Shown: positions 1-13,847, counted from the first letter of the stretch. The stretch is 64,000 nt of DNA from Amblyomma americanum (GCF_052857255.1 NC_135505.1:44036520-44100519); one strand, 5' to 3'. Notes: generated by a model from the sequence alone, not told the origin. Program-made: numbers and translations.

Positions 1-42
1 GAGACTCCGTGTTGGAGAAACTCCGTGTTGGAGAACCTCCGT

Positions 43-3000
43 GCTGGAGTAACTCCGTGTTCGAGAAACTCCGTGTTGGAGAAACTCCGTGTCGGAGAAA
101 TTCCGTGTCGTAGAAACTCCGGGTCGGAGAAACTCCGTGTTGGAAAAAGTCCGTGTCGGAGAAACTCCGTGTTGGAGAAATTCCGTGTTGGAGAAACTCC
201 GTTTTGGTGAAACTCCGTGTTGGTGAAACTCCTTGTTGGAGAAACTCCTTGTTGGAGAAACTCCGTGTATTAGAAACTCTGTGTTGGAAAAAATACGTGT
301 TGGAGAAACTCCGTGTTGGGGATACTCCGTGTTTTAGAAACTCCGTGTTGTAGAAACTCTACGTTGGAGCAACTCCGTGTAGGAGAAACTCCGTTTTGCA
401 GAAACTTCGTGTTGGAGAAACTCCGTGTTGGAGAACTCCGTGTTGGGGAAACTCCGTGTTGGAGAAACTTCGTATTGGGGAAATTCCGTGTTGGAGAAAC
501 TCCCTTTTGAAGAAACTTCGTGTTGTAGAAACTCCGTGCTGGATAAACTGTGTTGGAGAAACTTCGTGTTGGATAAACTCCGTGTTGGAGAATCTCCGTG
601 TTATAGAAACTCTGTGTTGGAGAAACTGCGTGTTGTAGAAACTTCGTGTTGTAAAAACTTCGTGTTGAAGAAACTTCTTGTTGGAAAAACACCGTGTTGG
701 ATAAACTCCGTGTTGGAGAAACTCCGTGTTGGAGAAACTCCGTTTTGTAGAAACTCCGTGTTGGAGCAACTCCCTGCCGGAGAACCTCCCTGTTGGAGAA
801 ACTCCCTGTTAGAGAAACTCCGTGTTGGGGAAACTCCGTGTTGGAGAAACCTCGTATTTCGGAAACTTCGTGTTGGGGGAACTCCGTGTTGGAGAAACTC
901 CGTGTTGGAGAAACTCCGTGTTGGAGAAATTCCGTGTTGGAGAAACCCTGTGTTGGAGAAACTCCTTTTTGGAGGAACTCCTTGTTGGAGAAACTCCGTG
1001 TTGGAGAATCTCCGTGTTGGAGAAACTCCGTGTTGGAGAAATTCCGTGTTGGAGAAACACTGTGTTGTAGAAACTCAGTGTTGTAGATAGAAACTCCGTG
1101 TTTTAGAAACTGCGTGTTGGAGAAACTTCGTGTGGGAGAAACTCCGTGTTGGAGAAACTCCGTGTTGAAGAACCTCAGTGTTGGAGAAACTCTGTGTTGG
1201 AGAAACTCCGTGTTGTAGAAAATCCGTGTTGTAGAAACTCCGTGTTGTAGAAACTTCGTGTTGGAGAAACTCCGTTTTGAAGAAACTCCTTGTTGGAGAA
1301 ACACCGTGTTGGATAAACTCCGTGTTGGAGAAACTTCGTGTTGGAGAAACTCCATGCTGTGGAAACTCCGTGTTGGAGAAACTCCGTTTTGGAGAAACTC
1401 CGTTTTGGAGCAACTCCCTGTTGGAGAAACTCCCTGTTGGAGAAACTCCGTGTTATAGAAACTCCGTGTTGGGGAAACTCCGTGTTGGAGAAACTTCGTA
1501 TTTCGGAAATTTCGTGTTGGGGAAACTCCGTGTTGGAGAAACTCCGTGTTGGAGAAACTCCATGTTGTAGAAAATCCGTGTTGTAGAAACTCCGTGTTGG
1601 AGAAACTCCGTGTTGGAGGAACTCCTTGTTGGAGAAACTCCGTGTCTGAGAATCTCCGTGTTGGAGAAACTCCGTGTTGAAGAAAATCTGTGTTGTAGAT
1701 AGAAACTCCGTGTTGGAGAAACTCCGTGTTGAAGAAAATCAGTGTTGGAGAAACTCTGTGTTGTAGAAACTGCGTGTTGTAGAAAATCCGTGTTGTACAA
1801 ACTCCGTGTTGGAGAAACTCCCTGTCGGAGAAACTCCGCGTTGGTGAAACTTCTTGTTGGTGAAACTCCTTGTTGGAGATACTCCGTGTTGGAGAAATAC
1901 TGTGTTGGAGAAACTCCATGTAGGAGAAACTCCTTGTTGGAGAAACTTCGTGTTGGAGAATTTCCGTGTTGGAGAAACTCCGTGTTGGACATACTCCGTT
2001 TTGGAGAAACTCCTTGTTGGAAAAACTCCGTGTTTGGGAAACACCGTGTTGGAGAAACTTCGCGTGGGAGAAACTCCGTGTTGGAGAAACTCCGTGTTGA
2101 AGAAACTCAGTGTTGGAGAAACTCGGTGTTGGAGAAACACCATGTTGTAGAAAATCCGTGTTGTAGAAACTCCGTGTTGGAGAAAATCCGTGTCGGAGAA
2201 ACTCCGGGTTTGAGAAACTTCTTGTTGGTGAAACTCCTTGTTGGAGATACTCCGTGTTGGAGAAAATTCGTATTGGAGAAAATTCGTGTTGGAGAAACTC
2301 TGTGTTGGGGAAACTCGGTGTTGTAGAAACTCCGTAATGGAGAAACTCTGTGTTGGAGAAACTACGTGTTGGGGAAACTCCGTGTCGGAGAAACTCGGTG
2401 TTGGAGAAACTTTGTGTTGGAGAAAATCCTTGTCGGAGAAACTCTTTGTTGGAGATATTTCTTGTTGGAGAAACTCCGTGTTGGGGAAATTCTGTGTTGG
2501 AGAAACTCCATGTAGGAGAAATTCCTTGTTGGAGAAACTCCGTGTTGGGGAATATCCGTGTTGGAGAAACTCCGTGTTGGAGAAACGTCGTGTTGGAGAA
2601 TTTCCGTGTTGGAGAAACTCCGTGTTGGAGAAACTCCGTTTTGGAGAAACTCCTTGTTGGAAAAACTGCGTGTTGGGGAAACTCCGTGTTCGAGAAACTT
2701 CGTGTTGGGGAAACTCCGTGTTGGAGAAACTCCTTGTTGGAGAAACACCGTGTTGGAGAAAGTCCGTGTCGGAGAAACTCCGTGTTGGAGAAACTCCGTG
2801 TTGGAGAAACTTCGTGTTCTAGAAACTCCGTGTTGTAGAAACGCGGTGTTGTAGAAACTCTGTGTTGGAGAAACTTCGTGTTGGAGAAACTCCGTGTTGT
2901 AGAAACTCCGTGTTGGAGAAACTCCGTGTTGGATAAACTCCGTGTTGGAGAAACTCCGTGTCGGAGAAACTCCGTGTCGGAGAAACATCGTTTTGGAGAA

Positions 3001-5296
3001 ACTCCTTGTCGGAGAAACTTCGTGTTGGAGAAACTCCGTGTTGGAGAAACTTCGTGTTGATGAAACTCCTTGTTGGAGAAACTCCGTGTTGGAGCAACTC
3101 CCTGTTGGAGAAACTCCCTGTTGGAGAAACTCCCTGTTGGAGAAACTCCGTGTTATAGAAACTCCGTGTTGGGGAAACTCCGTGTTGGAGAAACTTCGTA
3201 TTTCGGAAACTTCGTGTTGGGGAAACTCCGTGTTAGAGAAACTCCGTGTTGGAGAAACTCCGTGTTGGAGAAACTCCATGTTGTAGAAAATCCGTGTTGT
3301 AGAAACTCCGTGCTGGAGAAACTCCGTGTTGGAGGAACTCCTTGTTGGAGAAACTCCGTGTCTGAGAATCTCCGTGTTGGAGAAACTCCGTGTTGGAGAA
3401 ACTCCATGTTGTAGAAAATCCGTGTTGTAGAAACTCCGTGTTGGAGAAACTCCGTGTTGATGAAACTCCTTGTTGGGGAAACTCCGAATTGAAGAAACTC
3501 AGTGTTGTAGAAACTCCGTGTTGGAGAAACTTCGTGTTGGAGAAACTCCGTGTTGGAGAAACTCCATGCTGGAGAAACTCCGTGTTGGAGAAACTCCGCG
3601 TTGGAGAAACTCCGTGTTTGAGAAACTCCGTGCTGGAGAAGCTCCGCGTTGCAGAAACGCCTTATTGGAGAAACTCCGTGTTGGAGAATCTCCGCATTGG
3701 AGAAACTCTGTCTTGGAGAAACTCCGAGTTGGAGAAACTCCGTGTTGGAGAAACTCCGTTTTGGAGAAATTTCGTGTTGGAGAAACTTCGTGTTGGGGAA
3801 ACTCCGTGTTGGAGAAACTTCGTGTTGGAGAAACTGCGTGTTGGGGAAACTCCGTATTGGAGAAACTGCGTGTCAGAGAAACTTCGTGTTGGAGAAACTT
3901 CTTGTTGCAGAAAGTCTTTCTTAGTGAAACTCCGTGTTGGAGAAACTCCGTGTTGGAGAAACACAGTGTTCTAGAAACTCCGTGTTGAAAAAACTCCGTG
4001 TTGGAGAAACTCCGTGTTGGAGAAACACCGTGTTCTAGAAACTCCGTGTTGAAAAAATTTCGTGTTAGAGAAATTCCGTTTTGAAGACACTTCGTGTTGG
4101 AGAAACTCCGTGCTGGAGAAACTGTGTTGGAGAAACTTCGTGTTGGATAAACTCCGTGTTGGAAAATCTCCGTGTTATAGAAACTCTGTGTTGGAGAAAC
4201 TCCATGTTGGAGAAACTCTGTGTTGGAGAAACTGCGTGTTGTAGAAACTTCGTGTTGTAAAAACTTCGTGTTGAAGAAACTTCTTGTTGGAGAAACACCG
4301 TGTTGGATAAACTCCGTGTTGGAGAAACTCCGTGTTGGAGAAACTCCGTTTTGTAGAAACTCCGTGTTGGAGCAACTCCCTGTTGGAGAACCTCCCTGTT
4401 GGAGAAACTCCGTGTTAGAGAAACTCCGTGTTGGGGAAACTCCGTGTTGGAGAAACTTCGTATTTCGGAAACTTCGTGTTGGGGAAACTCCGTGTTGGAG
4501 AAATTCCGTGTTGGAGAAATTCCGTGTTTGGAGAAACCCTGTGTTGGAGAAACTCCTTTTTGGAGGAACTCCTTGTTGGAGAAACTCCGTGTTGGAGAAT
4601 CTCCGTGTTGGAGAAACTCCGTGTTGGAGAAATTCCGTGTTGGAGAAACACTGTGTTGTAGAAACTCCGTGTTGTAGATAGAAACTCCGTGTTTTAGAAA
4701 CTCCGTGTTGGAGAAACTTCGTGTGGGAGAAACTCCGTGTTGGAGAAACTCCGTGTTGAAGAAACTCAGTGTTGGAGAAACTCTGTGTTGGAGAAACTCC
4801 GTGTTGTAGAAAATCCGTGTTGTAGGAACTCCGTGTTGGAGAAACTTCGTGTTGGAGAAACTCCGTTTTGAAGAAACTTCGTGATGGAGAAACTCCGTGC
4901 TGGAGAAACTGTGTTGGATAAACTTCGTGTTGGAGAATTTTCGTGTTGGAGAAACTCCGTGTTGGAGAAACTATGTTTTGGAGAAACTCCTTGTTGGAAA
5001 AACTTCGTGTTGGGGAAACTCCGTGTTGGAGAAACTTCGTGTTGGGGAAACTCTGTGTTGGGGACACTCCGTGCTGGAGAAACTCCGTGTTGGAGGAAGA
5101 CCGTGTTGGAGAAACTCCTTGTTGCAGAAATTCTTTGTTGGAGAAACTCCTTGTTGGAGAAACTCCGTCTTGTAGAAACACCGTGTTGAAGACACTCCGT
5201 GTCGGAGAAACTTCGTGTCGAAGAAACTCCGTGTCGGAGAAACTCCCTGTCGGAGAGACTCCGTGTTGGAGAAACTCCGTGTTGGAGAACCTCCGT
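43..5296 (+). repeat. HOR copy a (5,254 bp), bounded by the gctggagtaac landmark
   Basis: I used the rare variant gctggagtaac as the HOR start. From it the order of landmark units here is: gtattagaaac and gaaaaaatacg (about 267-300), ctacgttggagcaac (358), gtatttcgga, the 20-bp unit (1083), atgctgtgg, a second gtatttcgga, gtctgagaatc, a second 20-bp unit (1695), gttgtacaaac, ggacatactcc (1988), gtaatggag, ggagatatttc (2453), gttctag, gttgatgaaac, cttattgg (3661), ctttcttag (3916), a third 20-bp unit (4674) and gaggaagaccg (about 5094). The gtaatagag and gtttcggaaac landmarks of the canonical copy are absent, so this copy carries an internal deletion of that sub-block. Bases 1-42 are the tail of the preceding copy. 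Bases 1-3414 are repeated at about 5255-8908 and 19748-23400. Confidence 0.85.
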
Positions 5297-8200
5297 GCTG
5301 GAGTAACTCCGTGTTCGAGAAACTCCGTGTTGGAGAAACTCCGTGTTGGAGAAATTCCGTGTCGTAGAAACTCCGGGTCGGAGAAACTCCGTGTTGGAAA
5401 AAGTCCGTGTCGGAGAAACTCCGTGTTGGAGAAATTCCGTGTTGGAGAAACTCCGTTTTGGTGAAACTCCGTGTTGGTGAAACTCCTTGTTGGAGAAACT
5501 CCTTGTTGGAGAAACTCCGTGTATTAGAAACTCTGTGTTGGAAAAAATACGTGTTGGAGAAACTCCGTGTTGGGGATACTCCGTGTTTTAGAAACTCCGT
5601 GTTGTAGAAACTCTACGTTGGAGCAACTCCGTGTAGGAGAAACTCCGTTTTGCAGAAACTTCGTGTTGGAGAAACTCCGTGTTGGAGAAACTTCGTATTG
5701 GGGAAATTCCGTGTTGGAGAAACTCCCTTTTGAAGAAACTTCGTGTTGTAGAAACTCCGTGCTGGATAAACTGTGTTGGAGAAACTTCGTGTTGGATAAA
5801 CTCCGTGTTGGAGAATCTCCGTGTTATAGAAACTCTGTGTTGGAGAAACTGCGTGTTGTAGAAACTTCGTGTTGTAAAAACTTCGTGTTGAAGAAACTTC
5901 TTGTTGGAAAAACACCGTGTTGGATAAACTCCGTGTTGGAGAAACTCCGTGTTGGAGAAACTCCGTTTTGTAGAAACTCCGTGTTGGAGCAACTCCCTGC
6001 CGGAGAACCTCCCTGTTGGAGAAACTCCCTGTTAGAGAAACTCCGTGTTGGGGAAACTCCGTGTTGGAGAAACCTCGTATTTCGGAAACTTCGTGTTGGG
6101 GGAACTCCGTGTTGGAGAAACTCCGTGTTGGAGAAACTCCGTGTTGGAGAAATTCCGTGTTGGAGAAACCCTGTGTTGGAGAAACTCCTTTTTGGAGGAA
6201 CTCCTTGTTGGAGAAACTCCGTGTTGGAGAATCTTCGTGTTGGAGAAACTCCGTGTTGGAGAAATTCCGTGTTGGAGAAACACTGTGTTGTAGAAACTCA
6301 GTGTTGTAGATAGAAACTCCGTGTTTTAGAAACTGCGTGTTGGAGAAACTTCGTGTGAGAGAAACTCCGTGTTGGAGAAACTCCGTGTTGAAGAACCTCA
6401 GTGTTGGAGAAACTCTGTGTTGGAGAAACTCCGTGTTGTAGAAAATCCGTGTTGTAGAAACTCCGTGTTGTAGAAACTTCGTGTTGGAGAAACTCCGTTT
6501 TGAAGAAACTCCTTGTTGGAGAAACACCGTGTTGGATAAACTCCGTGTTGGAGAAACTTCGTGTTGGAGAAACTCCATGCTGTGGAAACTCCGTGTTGGA
6601 GAAACTCCGTTTTGGAGAAACTCCGTTTTGGAGCAACTCCCTGTTGGAGAAACTCCCTGTTGGAGAAACTCCGTGTTATAGAAACTCCGTGTTGGGGAAA
6701 CTCCGTGTTGGAGAAACTTCGTATTTCGGAAATTTCGTGTTGGGGAAACTCCGTGTTGGAGAAACTCCGTGTTGGAGAAACTCCATGTTGTAGAAAATCC
6801 GTGTTGTAGAAACTCCGTGTTAGAGAAACTCCGTTTTGAAGAAACTCCTTGTTGGAGAAACTCCGTGTCTGAGAATCTCCGTGTTGGAGAAACTCCGTGT
6901 TGAAGAAAATCTGTGTTGTAGATAGAAACTCCGTGTTGGAGAAACTCCGTGTTGAAGAAAATCAGTGTTGGAGAAACTCTGTGTTGGAGAAACTGCGTGT
7001 TGTAGAAAATCCGTGTTGTACAAACTCCGTGTTGGAGAAACTCCCTGTCGGAGAAACTCCGCGTTGGTGAAACTTCTTGTTGGTGAAACTCCTTGTTGGA
7101 GATACTCCGTGTTGGAGAAATACTGTGTTGGAGAAACTCCATGTAGGAGAAACTCCTTGTTGGAGAAACTCCGTGTTGGGGAAAATCCGTGTTGGAGAAA
7201 TTCTGTTTTGGAGAACTTCGTGTTGGAGAATTTCCGTGTTGGAGAAACTCTGTGTTGGACATACTCCGTTTTGGAGAAACTCCTTGTTGGAAAAACTCCG
7301 TGTTTGGGAAACACCGTGTTGGAGAAACTTCGCGTGGGAGAAACTCCGTGTTGGAGAAACTCCGTGTTGAAGAAACTCAGTGTTGGAGAAACTCGGTGTT
7401 GGAGAAACACCATGTTGTAGAAAATCCGTGTTGTAGAAACTCCGTGTTGGAGAAAATCCGTGTCGGAGAAACTCCGGGTTTGAGAAACTTCTTGTTGGTG
7501 AAACTCCTTGTTGGAGATACTCCGTGTTGGAGAAAATTCGTATTGGAGAAAATTCGTGTTGGAGAAACTCTGTGTTGGGGAAACTCGGTGTTGTAGAAAC
7601 TCCGTAATGGAGAAACTCTGTGTTGGAGAAACTACGTGTTGGGGAAACTCCGTGTCGGAGAAACTCGGTGTTGGAGAAACTTTGTGTTGGAGAAAATCCT
7701 TGTCGGAGAAACTCTTTGTTGGAGATATTTCTTGTTGGAGAAACTCCGTGTTGGGGAAATTCTGTGTTGGAGAAACTCCATGTAGGAGAAATTCCTTGTT
7801 GGAGAAATTCCTTGTTGGAGAAACTCCGTGTTGGGGAATATCCGTGTTGGAGAAACTCCGTGTTGGAGAAACGTCGTGTTGGAGAATTTCCGTGTTGGAG
7901 AAACTCCGTGTTGGAGAAACTCCGTTTTGGAGAAACTCCTTGTTGGAAAAACTGCGTGTTGGGGAAACTCCGTGTTCGAGAAACTTCGTGTTGGGGAAAC
8001 TCCGTGTTGGAGAAACTCCTTGTTGGAGAAACACCGTGTTGGAGAAACTCCGTGTCGGAGAAACTCCGTGTTGGAGAAACTCCGTGTTGGAGAAACTTCG
8101 TGTTGGGGAAACTACGTGCTGGAGAAACTCCTTGTTGGAGAAACTCCTTGTTGAAGAATCTCTTTGTTGGAGAAACTCCTTGTTGGAGAAACTCCGTGTT

Positions 8201-11200
8201 GGAGAAATTCCGTGTTGGAGATACTCCGTGTAGGAGAAAGTCTGTGTTGGAGAAACTCCGTGTTGGAGAAACTCCGTGTTGGAGAAACTCCGTGTTCTAG
8301 AAACTCCGTGTTGTAGAAACGCGGTGTTGTAGAAACTCTGTGTTGGAGAAACTTCGTGTTGGAGAAACTCCGTGTTGTAGAAACTCCGTGTTGGAGAAAC
8401 TCCGTGTTGGATAAACTCCGTGTTGGAGAAACTCCGTGTCGGAGAAACTCCGTGTCGGAGAAACTCCGTGTCGGAGAAACATCGTTTTGGAGAAACTCCT
8501 TGTCGGAGAAACTTCGTGTTGGAGAAACTCCGTGTTGGAGAAACTTCGTGTTGATGAAACTCCTTGTTGGAGAAACTCCGTGTTGGAGCAACTCCCTGTT
8601 GGAGAAACTCCCTGTTGGAGAAACTCCCTGTTGGAGAAACTCCGTGTTATAGAAACTCCGTGTTGGGGAAACTCCGTGTTGGAGAAACTTCGTATTTCGG
8701 AAACTTCGTGTTGGGGAAACTCCGTGTTAGAGAAACTCCGTGTTGGAGAAACTCCGTGTTGGAGAAACTCCATGTTGTAGAAAATCCGTGTTGTAGAAAC
8801 TCCGTGCTGGAGAAAATCCGTGTTGGAGGAACTCCTTGTTGGAGAAACTCCGTGTCTGAGAATCTCCGTGTTGGAGAAACTCCGTGTTGGAGAAACACTG
8901 TGTTGTAGAAACTCCGTGTTGTAGATAGAAACTCCGTGTTGGAGAAACTCCGTGTTGAAGAAAATCAGTGTTGGAGAAACTCTGTGTTGGAGAAACTGCG
9001 TGTTGTAGAAAATTCGTGTTGTAGAAACTCCGTGTTGGAGAAACTCCGTGTCGGAGAAACTCCGCGTTGGAGAAACTTCTTGTTGGTGAAACTCCTTGTT
9101 GGAGATACTCCGTGTTGGAGAAACTCCGTGTTGGAGAAAATTCGTGTTGGAGAAACTGTGTTGGGGAAACTCCGTGTTGTAGAAACTCCGTAATAGAGAA
9201 ACTCTGTGTTGGAGAAACTCCGTGTTGGGGAAACTCCGTTTTGGAGAAACTCTGTGTTTCGGAAACTCCATGTCGGAGAAACTCGGTGTTCGAGAAACTT
9301 TGTGTTGGAGAAACTCCTTGTCGGAGAAACTCTTTGTTGGAGAAATTCTTTGTTGGAGAAACTTCGTGTTGGAGAAATTCCGTGTTGGAGAAACTCCATG
9401 TAGGAGAAACTCCTTGTTGGAGAAACTCCGTGTTGGAGAAAATCCGTGTTGGAGAAATTCTGTTTTGGAGAACTTCGTGTTGGAGAATTTCCGTGTTGGA
9501 GAAACTCCGTGTTGGACATACTCCGTTTTGGAGAAACTCCTTGTTGGAAAAACTCCGTGTTTGGGAAACTCCGTGTTGGGGAAACTCCGTGTTGGAGAAA
9601 CTCCGTGTTGTAGAAACGCGGTGTTGTAGAAACTCTGTGTTGGAGAAACTTCGTGTTGGAGAAACTCCGTGTTGTAGAAACTCCGTGTTGGAGAAACTCC
9701 GTGTTGGATTAACTCCGTGTTGGAGAAACTCCGTGTCTGAGAAACTCCGTGTCGGAGAAACATCGTTTTGGAGAAACTCCTTGTCGGAGAAACTTCGTGT
9801 TGGAGAAACTCCGTGTTGGAGAAACTTCGTGTTGATGAAACTCCTTGTTGGAGAAACTCCGTGTTGGAGCAACTCCCTGTTCGAGAAACTCCCTGTTGGA
9901 GAAACTCCCTGTTGGAGAAACTCCGTGTTATAGAAACTCCGTGTTGGGGAAACTCCGTGTTGGAGAAACTTCGTATTTCGGAAACTTCGTGTTGGGGAAA
10001 CTCCGTGTTGGAGAAACTCCGTGTTGGAGAAACTCCGTGTTGGAGAAACTCCATGTTGTAGAAAATCCGTGTTGTAGAAACTCCGTGTTGGAGAAACTCC
10101 GTGTTGGAGGAACTCCTTGTTGGAGAAACTCCGTGTCTGAGAATCTCCGTGTTGGAGAAACTCCGTGTTGGAGAAACTCCGTGTTGGAGAAACACTGTGT
10201 TGTAGAAACTCCGTGTTGTAGATAGAAACTCCGTGTTGGAGAAACTCCGTGTTGAAGAAAATCAGTGTTGGAGAAACTCTGTGTTGGAGAAACTGCGTGT
10301 TGTAGAAAATCCGTGTTGTAGAAACTCCGTGTTGGAGAAACTCCGTGTCGGAGAAACTCCGCGTTGGAGAAACTTCTTGTTGGTGAAACTCCTTGTTGGA
10401 GATACTCCGTGTTGGAGAAACTCCGTGTTGGAGAAAATTCGTGTTGGAGAAACTGTGTTGGGGAAACTCCGTGTTGTAGAAACTCCGTAATAGAGAAACT
10501 CTGTGTTGGAGAAAATCCGTGTTGGGGAAACTCCGTGTTGGAGAAACTCCGTGTTTCGGAAACTCCATGTCGGAGAAACTCGGTGTTCGAGAAACTTTGT
10601 GTTGGAGAAACTCCTTGTCGGAGAAACTCTTTGTTGGAGAAATTCTTTGTTGGAGAAACTCCGTGTTGGAGAAATTCCGTGTTGGAGAAACTCCATGTAG
10701 GAGAAACTCCTTGTTGGAGAAACTCCGTGTTGGGGAAAATCCGTGTTGGAGAAATTCTGTTTTGGAGAACTTCGTGTTGGAGAATTTCCGTGTTGGAGAA
10801 ACTCCGTGTTGGACATACTCCGTTTTGGAGAAACTCCTTGTTGGAAAAACTCCGTGTTTGGGAAACTCCGTGTTGGAGAAACTTCGTGTGGGAGAAACTC
10901 CGTGTTGGAGAAACTCCGTGTTGAAGAAACTCAGTGTTGGAGAAACTCTGTGTTGGAGAAACACCATGTTGTAGAAAATCCGTGTTGTAGAAACTCCGTG
11001 TTGGAGAAAATCTGTGTCGGAGAAACTCTGGGTTTGAGAAACTTCTTGTTGGTGAAACTCCTTGTTGGAGATACTCCGTGTTGGAGAAACTCCGTATTGG
11101 AGAAAATTCGTGGTGGAGAAACTCTGTGTTGGGGAAACTCGGTGTTGTAGAAACTCCGTAATGGAGAAACTCTGTGTTGGAGAAACTCCGTGTTGGGGAA

Positions 11201-13847
11201 ACTCCGTGTCGGAGAAACTCGGTGTTTGAGAAACTTTGTGTTGGAGAAACTCCTTGTCGGAGAAACTCTTTGTTGGAGATATTTCTTGTTGGAGAAACTC
11301 CATGTTGGGGAAATTCTGTGTTGGAGAAACTCCATGTAGGAGAAACTCCTTGTTGGAGAAACTCCGTGTTGGGGAAAATCCTTGTTGGAAAAACTCCGTG
11401 TTGGGGAAATTCCGTGTTGGAGAAACTTCGTGTTGGGGAAACTCCGTGTTGGAGAAACTCCTTGTTGGAGAAACTCCGTGTTGGAGAAACTCCGTGTCTG
11501 AGAAACTCCGTGTTGGAGAAACTCCGTGTTGGAGAAACTTCGTGTTGGGGAAACTACGTGCTGGAGAAACTCCTTGTTGGAGAAACTCCTTGTTGAAGAA
11601 TCTCTTTGTTGGAGAAACTCCTTGTTGGAGAAACTCCGTGTTGGAGAAATTTCGTGTTGGAGATACTCCGTGTTGGAGAAACTCCGTGTTCGAGAAACTC
11701 CTTGTTGGAGGAACTCCTTGTTGGAGAAACTCCGTGTTGGAGAAACTTCGTGTAGGAGAAAGTCTGTGTTGGAGAAACTCCGTGTTGGAGAAACTCCGCG
11801 TTCTAGAAACTCCGTGTTGTAGAAACACGGTGTTGTAGAAACTCTGTGTTGGAGAAACTTCGTGTTGGAGAAACTCCGTGTTGTAGAAACTCCGTGTTGG
11901 AGAAACTGCGTGTTGCAGAAACTCCGTGTTGGAGAAATCCGTTTTGGTTAAACTCCGTGTTGGATAAACTCCGTGTTGGAGAAACTCCGTGTCGGAGAAA
12001 CTCCGTGTCGGAGAAACATCGTTTTGGAGAAACTCCTTGTCGGAGAAACTTCGTGTTGGAGAAACTTCGTGCTGATGAAACTCCTTGTTGGGGAAACTCC
12101 GAATTGAAGAAACTCAGTGTTGTAGAAACTCCGTGTTGGAGAAACTTCGTGTTGGAGAAACTCCGTGTTGGAGAAACTCCATGCTGGAGAAATTCCGTGT
12201 TGGAGAAACTCCGCGTTGGAGAAACTCCGTGTTTGAGAAACTCCGTGCTGGAGAAGCTCCGCGTTGCAGAAACGCCTTATTGGAGAAACTCCGTGTTGGA
12301 GAAACTCCGTTTTGGAGAAATTTCGTGTTGGAGAAACTTCGTGTTGGGGAAACTCCGTGTTGGAGAAACTTTGTGTTGGAGAAACTGCGTGTTGGGGAAA
12401 CTCCGTATTGGAGAAACTGCGTGTCAGAGAAACTTCGTGTTGGAGAAACTTCTTGTTGCAGAAAGTCTTTCTTAGTGAAACTCCGTGTTGGAGAAACTCC
12501 GTGTTGGAGAAACACAGTGTTCTAGAAACTCCGTGTTGAAAAAACTCCGTGTTGGAGAAACTCCGTGTTGGAGAAACACCGTGTTCTAGAAACTCCGTGT
12601 TGAAAAAATTTCGTGTTAGAGAAACTCCGTTTTGAAGACACTTCGTGTTGGAGAAACTCCGTGCTGGAGAAACTGTGTTGGAGAAACTTCGTGTTGGATA
12701 AACTCCGTGTTTGAAAATCTCCGTGTTATAGAAACTCTGTGTTGGAGAAACTCCATGTTGGAGAAACTCTGTGTTGGAGAAACTGCGTGTTGTAGAAACT
12801 TCGTGTTGAAGAAACTTCTTGTTGGAGAAACACCGTGTTGGATAAACTCCGTGTTGGAGAAACTCCGTGTTGGAGAAACTCCGTTTTGTAGAAACTCCGT
12901 GTTGGAGCAACTCCCTGTTGGAGAACCTCCCTGTTGGAGAAACTCCGTGTTAGAGAAACTCCGTGTTGGGGAAACTCCGTGTTGGAGAAACTTCGTATTT
13001 CGGAAACTTCGTGTTGGGGAAACTCCGTGTTGGAGAAATTCCGTGTTGGAGAAATTCCGTGTTTGGAGAAACCCTGTGTTGGAGAAACTCCTTTTTGGAG
13101 GAACTCCTTGTTGGATAAACTCCGTGTTGGAGAATCTCCGTGTTGGAGAAACTCCGTGTTGGAGAAATTCCGTGTTGGAGAAACACTGTGTTGTAGAAAC
13201 TCCGTGTTGTAGATAGAAACTCCGTGTTTTAGAAACTCCGTGTTGGAGAAACTTCGTGTGGGAGAAACTCCGTGTTGGAGAAACTCCGTGTTGAAGAAAC
13301 TCAGTGATGGAGAAACTCTGTGTTGGAGAAACTCCGTGTTGTAGAAAATCCGTGTTGTAGAAACTCCGTGTTGGAAAAACTTCGTGTTGGAGAAACTCCG
13401 TTTTGAAGAAACTTCGTGATGGAGAAACTCCGTGCTGGAGAAACTGTGTTGGATAAACTTCGTGTTGGAGAATTTTCGTGTTGGAGAAACTCCGTGTTGG
13501 AGAAACTATGTTTTGGAGAAACTCCTTGTTGGAAAAACTTCGTGTTGGGGAAACTCCGTGTTGGAGAAACTTCGTGTTGGGGAAACTCCGTGTTGGGGAC
13601 ACTCCGTGTTGGAGAAACTCCGTGTTGGAGAAACTCCGTGTTGGAGGAAGACCATGTTGGAGAAACTCCTTGTTGCAGAAATCCTTTGTTGGAGAAACTC
13701 CTTGTTGGAGAAACTCCGTCTTGTAGAAACACCGTGTTGAAGACACTCCGTGTCGGAGAAACTTCGTGTCGAAGAAACTCCGTGTCGGAGAAACTTCCTG
13801 TCGGAGAGACTCCGTGTTGGAGAAACTCCGTGTTGGAGAACCTCCGT
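5297..13847 (+). repeat. Expanded HOR copy b (8,551 bp)
   Basis: It starts with the same landmark order as copy a. After the gttgatgaaac, gtatttcgga and gtctgagaatc segment (about 8551-8870) it re-enters the 20-bp-unit block twice (8921 and 10218), each time followed by gtaatagag and gtttcggaaac units. It then goes on to gtaatggag (11158), ggagatatttc, gttctag, ttggttaaac, cttattgg (12276), ctttcttag, the 20-bp unit at 13209 and gaggaagacc (about 13645). The extra 3.3 kb over the canonical length is therefore internal re-duplication, not foreign sequence. Copy e (19790-28355) is a near-identical twin. The two differ by whole-monomer indels (for example a duplicated attccttg unit at about 7791-7822 found only here) and scattered substitutions. 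Confidence 0.85.

Noticed and set aside
1083..1102. The 20-bp gtagatagaaactccgtgtt unit as an inserted element or target-site duplication
   Set aside because: It is only a four-base expansion of the monomer and recurs at fixed HOR positions; no element is attached to it.
3905..3930. cagaaagtctttcttagtg as a conserved functional site
   Set aside because: It is conserved across HOR copies, but so are all landmark units; it looks like a diverged monomer inherited by duplication.
8727..11828. Very long minus-strand open frame (1,033 codons), and similar ones at 22156-24687, 17182-19674, 59711-62017 and 24086-26320, as protein-coding genes
   Set aside because: They are read through of a stop-free 16-bp repeat. 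All six frames are open, substitutions fall in every codon position, and no promoter, splice or unique sequence accompanies them.
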